Positions 58,103 through 64,000 of a stretch of 64,000 nt of DNA are shown here, in pieces (position 1 is the stretch's first letter; each line of letters opens with the position of its first letter). A model generated the notes under the pieces. That model did not search any database. It was not told the DNA's origin and worked only from the letters and a program-made list of their open reading frames with translations. The translations under genes were made by a program, and so were the position numbers. The stretch lies in the NCBI RefSeq assembly GCF_019802285.1, contig NZ_JAIEUJ010000002.1, forward strand, positions 868,001-932,000, given 5' to 3'. The DNA is from Novilysobacter antarcticus (lineage in GTDB: Bacteria > Pseudomonadota > Gammaproteobacteria > Xanthomonadales > Xanthomonadaceae).

Positions 58103-58180
58103 GCCGTTGCTCCAGTGGTGGGGCACTCGACCATGCGTTGGCAATGAACTTATTTACAATGCAGATATATCAATACGATG

Positions 58181-58197
58181 TATAAGTTATACTTATA
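58181..58197. promoter_or_regulatory. Candidate LysR operator between aceB and its regulator gene
   Basis: TATAAG-TTATA-CTTATA is an inverted repeat with 6-bp arms in an unusually AT-rich stretch (58146-58200). Position, symmetry and AT content fit a LysR-type binding site that could control both genes. TATACT (58188-58193) may be the LysR gene -10. Confidence 0.5.
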
Positions 58198-58248
58198 GAA
58201 ATGACGAAGGCCGCGGCGGGAACGCGTCCCGCCCGCGCTTGGAGCCCC

Positions 58249-59217
58249 ATGAGCATCGAACCACCCGCCGCACCGCGCTTTTCCTACAAGGGTGATCGAC
58301 TCAAGCCGCTACGCGCGTTCTGCCAGACGGTGCGGCTGGGGTCGGTCTCCCGTGCAGCAGAGGCCCTCTACCTGAGCCAACCGGCGGTGAGTCTGCAGTT
58401 GCAGGCGCTGGAACGCGACCTGGGCGAACGGCTGCTGGAGCGCAGCGGCCGGCGCCTGGTGATGACCCGCCAGGGCGAGGCGCTGTACGACTTGGCACGA
58501 CCGCTGGTGGAGGGCATCGACGAGCTGCCGGTCGCATTCCGCAAGCAGCTGCGCGGAATGGATGGCGGCGAGCTCAACGTCGCGGCCGGCAGTTCGACCA
58601 TCCTGTACCTGTTGCCGGCAATCGTCGCCGCCTTCCGCGCCGCCCATCCGGATGTGCGGCTGAACCTGCACAACGTGACCGGCGCGGGCGGCCTGGAGCT
58701 GCTGCGCGCCGACGAGGTCGACCTCGCCGTGGGCTCGATGCTCGACGTCCCTGGCGACCTGGATTACGCGCCGGTCATGCGTTTCGAGCCGATGCTGATC
58801 ACCCCGCTGGATCATCCGCTGGCAACCCGGGCCAAATTCGACCTGGCCGACCTGTCACCGTACGGGCTCATCCTCCCGCCACAGCGCTTGACCACCTATC
58901 GCATGGTCGATCTGGTGTTCCAGCGCCATCAGGTGCCCTACACGGTCGCCCTGGAGGTCGGCGGCTGGGAGGTGATCAAGCAGTACGTGGCGATGGGGCT
59001 GGGGATCAGCATCGTCACCGCGATCTGCCTGACTGAAGCCGATGACGCCCGGCTCGCAGCGCGTTCGCTTGCCGAATGGTTCCCCTACCGCAGCTACGGC
59101 GTGGTCGTGCGGCGCGGCAAGTACCTGAGTCCACAGGCGCGCGCATTCACCGAGCTGATCAAGCCGGACCTGTTTACCCGGCGCGACCGCGACGACAGCG
59201 GCCCGTCGGAACGGTAA
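58249..59217 (+). CDS. LysR-family regulator (CysB-like), likely controller of aceBA
   Basis: About 322 residues from the ATG at 58249, with GGAG in TTGGAGCCCC before it; an ATG at 58201 would add 16 residues but would begin right at the proposed RNA start. The winged helix-turn-helix (KPLRAFCQTVRLGSVSRAAEALYLSQPAVSLQLQALERDLGERLLER) is followed by a substrate-binding domain with ITPLDHPLATR and GLGISIVTAI. Overall it looks like the CysB/Cbl branch. Divergence from aceBA with a shared palindromic AT-rich gap makes it the probable regulator of the glyoxylate bypass. Confidence 0.9.
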   Translation: MSIEPPAAPRFSYKGDRLKPLRAFCQTVRLGSVSRAAEALYLSQPAVSLQLQALERDLGERLLERSGRRLVMTRQGEALYDLARPLVEGIDELPVAFRKQLRGMDGGELNVAAGSSTILYLLPAIVAAFRAAHPDVRLNLHNVTGAGGLELLRADEVDLAVGSMLDVPGDLDYAPVMRFEPMLITPLDHPLATRAKFDLADLSPYGLILPPQRLTTYRMVDLVFQRHQVPYTVALEVGGWEVIKQYVAMGLGISIVTAICLTEADDARLAARSLAEWFPYRSYGVVVRRGKYLSPQARAFTELIKPDLFTRRDRDDSGPSER

Positions 59218-59227
59218 CCATCGACGG

Positions 59228-60667
59228 TCAATGGCGGATCGCGCGCGGCCGGCGACGCCCGGTCGCGTCGCGCCGCACATACCACTCCAGATCCCGCTTC
59301 CACCACAGGCGGATCGCGAACCAGCCCAGCGCCAGCGGTTCCTGCACGATCAGCACGTAGCGGACCGGCGTCCACGCCAGCGCCTGCAGCGCCGCAGCAA
59401 AGCGTGGGCCGGAGGCGAAGCGGCTCGCGATGACGCAGGTCGCGAGTGTCTCCAGTGCGACCACCAGCGCCAATGCCGTCCACTGCCCCGCCAGCATCAA
59501 GACCCACAACAGCACCGGATAGCCAATGCGCTCCAGCGCGATCAGCGCCAGTGGCGTTCCCAGCGGCCGCCCGCGTTCGCGGGTGATGCGCTCACCGAAA
59601 CCCTGCCGGTACGGCTCCTGGACGCGCCGCTCTCCCCTGCCCGGCCGCGATTGCGCAGCGTCGTCGCGCTGAGCCCGACGGCGTAGTCGCAGTCGGCGCA
59701 GCGGGCTGCGCAGCAGCACGTCGAAATAGTGGTGGAGCTGGAGGAACGCCCCGGTCCAGCGCCGCGAGCGTTCCGGCAGGCGCAGCAGCGGCGGCACCGG
59801 CGTGCGGGCAACCACGTCGGGGACCCGGATATTGCGGTAGCCCGCATTCATCAGGGCCAGTGCGATGAAGTGGTCTTCCAGGCCGGTGAAGTCATCACCG
59901 CGGATCGGCTCGTAGCGGTGGAACAGGTCGCGCAGGTAGCGGCGCCGGTACGCCACCGCGCCGCCGCTGCCAATCGGCACGCCCCCGTCCGCGCGCGACA
60001 CCCCGGCGTCGAGGAAGTCCTGCTGCAGCACCGCCAGGTGCGCGTGATAGCCGCGTGACATCCGCTGCAGCGCGGCCTGCCAGCGATTTTCCGCTCGCAG
60101 ACGATCCGCGTAGTGGTCCTCACCCTGCCACCTGCGGAACGGGTCGGAGGTTTCCACGAGCTCGCGGGCGGCCTGCTGCAAAGGCAGCATCCGTCCGCTT
60201 GCGCTGGCGATGCCCACGCCCTGGTACAACTCGCGGACGCAGCGCTCGATGTAGTCCGGCGACTCCAGCACCGTATGCGCGTCCAGCACCAGCAGCACGT
60301 CACCCTCGAACTCGCGCGACTGGCGCTTCAAGGTGACCACACGGCCAATCGACCAACCCCGGGCGATGGTTTCAAGCCGTATCCCGTTGGCGCGGGCGAA
60401 CTCGCGCGCAAGCTGCAGGCTGTGGTCGCGCTCGATGCCGCCATCATCGACCAGCAATACCCGCCGCGGCAGGCGCGTCTGGACCAGCAACGACGCCAGG
60501 CAGTGGACGATGGTGTCGTGATGGCGGCATACCGGGATGACGACGTCGACCACCGCGTGGCGCCAGTCTTCGGCCGGTGTCGGCACGGTGGAATCAGGCG
60601 GCCGCAGATGGCCAAGAATCGCCCACCACGCACCCGGCCCGGCAGCGAACCACGGCGCGCGCGACAT
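59228..60667 (-). CDS. Family 2 glycosyltransferase with C-terminal membrane helices
   Basis: 479 residues. GT-A fold: VVDVVIPVCRHHDTIVHCLASLLVQT start, LVDDGG and the metal-binding DxD-like LDAHT, and the GxGAVAYRRRYL acceptor region with GLEDHFIALAL. The last ~150 residues carry hydrophobic helices (YPVLLWVLMLAGQWTALALVVALETL), so it is membrane-bound. The donor and acceptor are unknown; no polysaccharide cluster is nearby. Ribosome site GGAG six bases before the ATG at 60667. Confidence 0.88.
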   Translation of the reverse strand: MSRAPWFAAGPGAWWAILGHLRPPDSTVPTPAEDWRHAVVDVVIPVCRHHDTIVHCLASLLVQTRLPRRVLLVDDGGIERDHSLQLAREFARANGIRLETIARGWSIGRVVTLKRQSREFEGDVLLVLDAHTVLESPDYIERCVRELYQGVGIASASGRMLPLQQAARELVETSDPFRRWQGEDHYADRLRAENRWQAALQRMSRGYHAHLAVLQQDFLDAGVSRADGGVPIGSGGAVAYRRRYLRDLFHRYEPIRGDDFTGLEDHFIALALMNAGYRNIRVPDVVARTPVPPLLRLPERSRRWTGAFLQLHHYFDVLLRSPLRRLRLRRRAQRDDAAQSRPGRGERRVQEPYRQGFGERITRERGRPLGTPLALIALERIGYPVLLWVLMLAGQWTALALVVALETLATCVIASRFASGPRFAAALQALAWTPVRYVLIVQEPLALGWFAIRLWWKRDLEWYVRRDATGRRRPRAIRH

Positions 60668-60805
60668 GCTCAGCTCCGGCGGGCGTGCCGGCCCGGATGC
60701 GTGGTGCGACAAAATCTCATGGCGGGGGTCAGTGCTCCGGCGTCGGCGCAGGCCGCGCTGGGCGACCGATACTGTGACCACGTTCGCAATAACCATGCCA
60801 ACTAT

Positions 60806-61429
60806 TCAGGCGTCGTGCAGTTTTCCCTTGGACACCGATCGGTACCAGTTGCGTAGGCGAATCATGTCGGCCTCCATGTCACTCCCGGTGTGGAACGGTG
60901 CTGCCACCACCAGCCGCCGTTGCGGGTAGTGGAAGTACACCGGCAGCACCGGCACACCGGCGGCATCCGCGATCTTCCAGAAGCCGCTCTTCCAGCGCTC
61001 GACCGGCTTGCGGGTGCCTTCCGGGGCGAGTCCGAACCAGAGCTGCTCGGAGTCCCGCAACATCGCGGCCGCCTGCTCCACCACGCCGTGCGCGGCGGCG
61101 CGGTTCACCGGGATCACACCAAGCTTGCGCAACAACCATCCCAGCCCGGGCACGCGGAACAACGAGTCCTTACCCAGGATGCGAATGTCCAGGCCCAGGG
61201 CCAGCTTGGCCGCGAACCCCCAGACCCCGTCCCAGTTGGACGAGTGCGGCGCACCGATCAGCACCACCCGCGGCAGGTCGGGGAACTCGCCGGTCATCCG
61301 CCAGCCACCCAGCCGCAGCACGGTGCGGCCGCACCATTGGCCGAAACGGCTGGGCCGCACGCGCGGTGCATTGGGCGGCAGCTTCGGCACGCTGCCCGCC
61401 GGTACTTCCGGGTCGTTTCCCGCCTTCAT
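60806..61429 (-). CDS. PlsC-type lysophospholipid acyltransferase
   Basis: 207 residues. HX4D motif HSSNWD (His62, Asp67), and WFGLAPEGTRKPVERWKSGFWKIA, the glycerolipid-binding block. Variation FxPEGTR to APEGTR is usual. The protein is shorter than classic PlsC (~240) and may act as 1-acyl-glycerol-3-phosphate or related lipid acyltransferase; the lysophospholipid substrate is inferred. Start ATG 61429 preceded by GGGGGA ten bases back. Confidence 0.88.
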   Translation of the reverse strand: MKAGNDPEVPAGSVPKLPPNAPRVRPSRFGQWCGRTVLRLGGWRMTGEFPDLPRVVLIGAPHSSNWDGVWGFAAKLALGLDIRILGKDSLFRVPGLGWLLRKLGVIPVNRAAAHGVVEQAAAMLRDSEQLWFGLAPEGTRKPVERWKSGFWKIADAAGVPVLPVYFHYPQRRLVVAAPFHTGSDMEADMIRLRNWYRSVSKGKLHDA

Positions 61430-61486
61430 CGAGCACACATCCCCCGCAGCAGCTACCCGGAATGATGGCACGGCGCACCGCCGCGA

Positions 61487-61903
61487 TCAGTCCCAGTCGG
61501 TCCGCGAACGCCCCTGCTTGATGGTGCCGCGTTCTCGCTTGCCGGCCAGGCGGCGCTCCTCGGATCCGCGCGTCGGACGGGTGGGGATGCGCTTCTTGGG
61601 CGCGTGCAGGCTCTGGCCGATGAAATCCACAAGCCGCTCGCGAGCATCCTCGCGGTTGCGTTCCTGGGTGCGCAGGGTCTGAGCGTTGATGACCAGCACG
61701 CCGTCAGCGGTGATGCGGCGATCGCGTCGGGCCAGCAGGCGGGCGCGCACCGGCTCGGGCAGCGACGGCGACTGGGCGATGTCGAATCGCAGCTCCACCG
61801 CCGTCGATACCTTGTTGACGTTTTGCCCGCCCGGACCCGCCGAACGCACGAAGCGCTCGACCAGCTCAGACTCGGGAATGACGATGTTGCCGATCCGGAC
61901 CAT
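61487..61903 (-). CDS. arfB: ArfB, alternative ribosome-rescue factor (peptidyl-tRNA hydrolase)
   Basis: 138 residues. Class I release-factor-like domain with GGQ at 25-27 (SAGPGGQNVNKVSTAVELRFD) and a basic C-terminal tail (APKKRIPTRPTRGSEERRLAGKRERG) that enters the empty mRNA channel. It frees ribosomes stalled at the 3' end of non-stop mRNAs. ATG 61903. It stands 9 nt after truC on the same strand. Confidence 0.95.
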   Translation of the reverse strand: MVRIGNIVIPESELVERFVRSAGPGGQNVNKVSTAVELRFDIAQSPSLPEPVRARLLARRDRRITADGVLVINAQTLRTQERNREDARERLVDFIGQSLHAPKKRIPTRPTRGSEERRLAGKRERGTIKQGRSRTDWD

Positions 61904-61912
61904 GCCCGGAGT

Positions 61913-62665
61913 CTAGAAGTACGCCAGTGCCTTGGCGAACTGCGCATCGGGCGGCGCAACGGTTTCCAGCACTTCCCCGCTCGCCGGGTGGGCGAACGCC
62001 AGTCGGTGCGCGTGCAACAGCATCCGGTGGATGCCGACCATGCGGAAAGCGCGGTTGTGGCGACCGTCGCCGTGGCTGGTATCGCCGATCAGGTGGTGGG
62101 ACACGTGCTTGAGGTGGCGGCGGATCTGGCGGAACCGCCCGGTCAGCGGCTGCGCCTGCACCAGTGCGTAGCGCGAGCTGGCGAAGCCGGCCGAAGGCCA
62201 GTCGCATTCCGCGCGCGCCAGGAGCTGGAACCGGGTTTGCGCCGGCTTCTTCACCGGCTTGCCCGGGCCGCCGTCAAGCGGATGATCAACATCGAAATCC
62301 GCCTCCGGCCAGCCGCGACAGATCGCCCGATAGTCCTTTTGCAGCTCGCCGGCCATGACCGCCTTGCCGAGCGTCGAGGCGGTGTCACGGTCAAAGGCCA
62401 GCAGCAGGCAGCCGCTGGTGGCACGGTCCAGTCGGTGGACCAGGAACACCTTGCGACCGAACTGCTCGCGCAGCCGGTCGGCGGCAAAATCGGTCTCGCC
62501 GCGCGCCAGCGCGCTGTCGTGGACCATCAGGCCGGCCGGCTTGTTGACGACGGCCAGCCACTCGTCGCGGTACAGCACCGGCAAGGCGAGCGCGTCGTGC
62601 GAGGTGTCGCGGACGTCCGTTTCGATGGCCGCGCTGGCCGCCGGATCGCTCAACGACGCGGCCAC
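61913..62665 (-). CDS. truC: tRNA pseudouridine synthase TruC (RluA family)
   Basis: 250 residues from the GTG at 62665. Pseudouridine synthase motifs: [21 protein letters not shown], the catalytic Asp80 in HRLDRATSG, and the [23 protein letters not shown] tail. The match to TruC, which modifies U65 in several tRNAs, is closest, but other RluA-family roles cannot be excluded. It overlaps the 3' end of ubiB by 16 nt. The start is not certain; a longer frame runs upstream into ubiB. Confidence 0.9.
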   Translation of the reverse strand: MAASLSDPAASAAIETDVRDTSHDALALPVLYRDEWLAVVNKPAGLMVHDSALARGETDFAADRLREQFGRKVFLVHRLDRATSGCLLLAFDRDTASTLGKAVMAGELQKDYRAICRGWPEADFDVDHPLDGGPGKPVKKPAQTRFQLLARAECDWPSAGFASSRYALVQAQPLTGRFRQIRRHLKHVSHHLIGDTSHGDGRHNRAFRMVGIHRMLLHAHRLAFAHPASGEVLETVAPPDAQFAKALAYF

Positions 62666-64000
62666 GCCAGAAGCATCGCGGCGACCCCGGCGATTCCGGC
62701 GATCCACGAGGCGACCGGCACCGACCACTGCCCGGCTCCCCCGGCGTCAAAGCCGTACAGCACCGCCGACGCGACTAGAAGGCCGCTGCCGAGGATCGCC
62801 GCGACCGTACGCTTTTGCGTTTCGCGCGCGGTGCGGGCCAGTTCGGCCAGATCCGTCGAGCGCATCCGCAGCTCGTGTTCGCCGCGAACCTGCTGGGTCA
62901 GCCAGGTGTGCAGCAGGCGTGGCATCTCCGGCGCGTGGGTTACCAGTTCGGGCAGGTGGCGGCGGAATTCGCGCAGCAGGCGCCGGGGACTGTAGCGGGC
63001 GGCCAGGATCTTCTTCAGCACCGGCTTGGCCACGCCCCAGATGTCGATGCGTGGGTCCAGCTGGCGCCCCAGGCCCTCGATATTGAGCAGCGTCTTCTGC
63101 AGCAGGATCAATTGCGGCTGCAGGGTCAGCTGGTGGCGCTGGGCGGTGCGGAACAGCTTGACCAGCACCTCGGCGAGCGAAATCTCGCTCAGTGGACGGG
63201 TGAAATACGGCTCGCAGACGCCGCGCACGGCCGCCTCCAGCTCGTCCAGACGGCTGTCGGCCGGCATCCAGCCTGCGCGCAGATGCAGCTCGGCGATACG
63301 CCGGTAATCGCGGTTGAAGATCGCCATGAAGTTCTCCGCCAGGTAGTACTGGTCGTCGTCGGAGAGCTGGCCCATGATCCCGAAATCCAGCGCGATGAAG
63401 CGCGGATTGGCCTTGCGGGCGGGGTCGATGTCGACCCAGATGTTGCCGGCGTGCGCATCGGCATGGAAGAAATTGTCGCGGAACACCTGGGTGTAGAACA
63501 CCCGCACGCCCTTGGCCGCCAGCGCCGGACGATCGATCCCGGCGGCGTCCAGGGCGTCGATGTCATCCGAGGGGATGCCGTACACCCGCTCCAGGGTCAG
63601 CGCGTTGCCGGCGGTGTGACTCCAGATCACCTCCGGCACGTACAGGTCGTCGCTGGGCGAACCGTCCGCCCGGGTCCAGAAGCGCCGCAATACGCTGGCA
63701 TTTGCCCCTTCGCGCTCAAGGTCGAGCTCGGCGGCCAGCGTGCTTTCGATCTCGGCCACGATCGCGCGCGGCCGGATCTTTTCCGCGCGCGGATGGGTGC
63801 GCTCGACAATGCCGGCCAGCGCGCTCAACAGGCCGATGTCGGCCGCGACCTGGTCCTCGATGCCCGGACGCAGGACCTTGACCACCACCTCGCGCCCCGG
63901 GCTGCTGGCAGACGCCGGCAGGGTGGCTGCATGGACCTGGGCGATCGATGCCGACGCCAGCGGCGTGATGTCAAAGTCGGCGAAGGCCACGTCGACCGGC
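62650..64000 (-). CDS. ubiB: UbiB-like ABC1/AarF kinase (5' end outside the window)
   Basis: At least 449 residues, missing the N terminus beyond the right edge. Atypical ADCK/UbiB protein kinase-like fold: [20 protein letters not shown], the [20 protein letters not shown] catalytic-type loop and [10 protein letters not shown], then two C-terminal transmembrane helices ([19 protein letters not shown] and [20 protein letters not shown]). It works as an ATPase needed for ubiquinone production. Its stop lies inside the start of truC. Confidence 0.92.
   Translation of the reverse strand, partial: PVDVAFADFDITPLASASIAQVHAATLPASASSPGREVVVKVLRPGIEDQVAADIGLLSALAGIVERTHPRAEKIRPRAIVAEIESTLAAELDLEREGANASVLRRFWTRADGSPSDDLYVPEVIWSHTAGNALTLERVYGIPSDDIDALDAAGIDRPALAAKGVRVFYTQVFRDNFFHADAHAGNIWVDIDPARKANPRFIALDFGIMGQLSDDDQYYLAENFMAIFNRDYRRIAELHLRAGWMPADSRLDELEAAVRGVCEPYFTRPLSEISLAEVLVKLFRTAQRHQLTLQPQLILLQKTLLNIEGLGRQLDPRIDIWGVAKPVLKKILAARYSPRRLLREFRRHLPELVTHAPEMPRLLHTWLTQQVRGEHELRMRSTDLAELARTARETQKRTVAAILGSGLLVASAVLYGFDAGGAGQWSVPVASWIAGIAGVAAMLLAWPRR

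Noticed and set aside
56474-58147. Plus-strand 557-codon frame over aceB
   Set aside because: Shadow frame typical of high-GC third positions; aceB is unambiguous.
61604-62995. Plus-strand 463-codon frame across arfB, truC and ubiB
   Set aside because: Spans three conserved minus-strand genes and has no family.

Overview
This is 64 kb of gene-dense, high-GC chromosome, almost certainly from a Lysobacteraceae/Xanthomonadaceae gammaproteobacterium (Lysobacter, Luteimonas or a close relative). The case rests on gene content and order: tatABC near hemH and a SYLF lipid-binding gene, glyQS, oleB-oleC olefin genes, argS followed by a SPOR gene, speA/speE, the glnB-ubiK-comM neighbourhood, aceBA with a divergent LysR gene, and arfB-truC-ubiB. 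Promoters of the TAGAAT/TACACT/TATACT type with weak -35 boxes fit as well. I see no tRNA, rRNA, insertion sequence, integrase or CRISPR array. Most of the window is core housekeeping genome.

Layout. 1-6.8 kb: the 3' end of a beta-lactamase-fold serine hydrolase, a lysine-rich histone H1-like protein, a possible unannotated small transcript, gcvH and gcvT, an NfeD/SPFH membrane pair and an aldo/keto reductase, the last seven on the minus strand. 6.9-13.7 kb (plus): a yybP-ykoY Mn2+ riboswitch ahead of a GDT1-type Mn exporter, a degenerate GGDEF protein, a nucleoside permease overlapping a ribokinase, dusB and metK. 13.7-22 kb, the most distinctive part: a 500-bp regulatory stretch with repeated TGACGC motifs, a 1,924-residue trimeric autotransporter adhesin in which a collagen-like triple-helix segment sits between two YadA-type head regions, and a secreted subtilisin-like protease. 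22-30 kb: a P4-type lipoprotein phosphatase, an orphan lipoprotein, plsB, cfa, rdgC and a YgjP-like metalloprotein. 30-37.9 kb: hemH with a coupled hydrolase, a SYLF protein, tatABC with an RDD protein, two tandem multi-pass membrane paralogues and a glutamine amidotransferase. 38-46.6 kb: glyQS, oleBC (without oleA or oleD), argS and a SPOR protein. 46.7-54.9 kb: a beta-hydroxyacid-type dehydrogenase, divergent speA/speE, a DUF4153 protein, a PII protein, ubiK, comM and a small Tudor-like protein. 55-64 kb: the glyoxylate shunt aceBA with a divergent LysR gene, a glycosyltransferase, a PlsC-type acyltransferase, arfB, truC and a ubiB that runs off the window.

Functional groupings: one-carbon and methyl metabolism (gcvT, gcvH, metK), Mn homeostasis (riboswitch plus exporter), membrane lipid synthesis and modification (plsB, cfa, a PlsC-like gene, oleBC), polyamine synthesis (speA to agmatine, speE to spermidine), the glyoxylate bypass, protein export (Tat) and surface/secreted virulence-type functions (adhesin plus protease). 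The best leads are the adhesin with its recent internal duplication and its TGACGC-rich upstream region, the riboswitch with a ribosome-site-adjacent hairpin, the promoter-terminator unit around 2.0-2.2 kb, and the split ole cluster.
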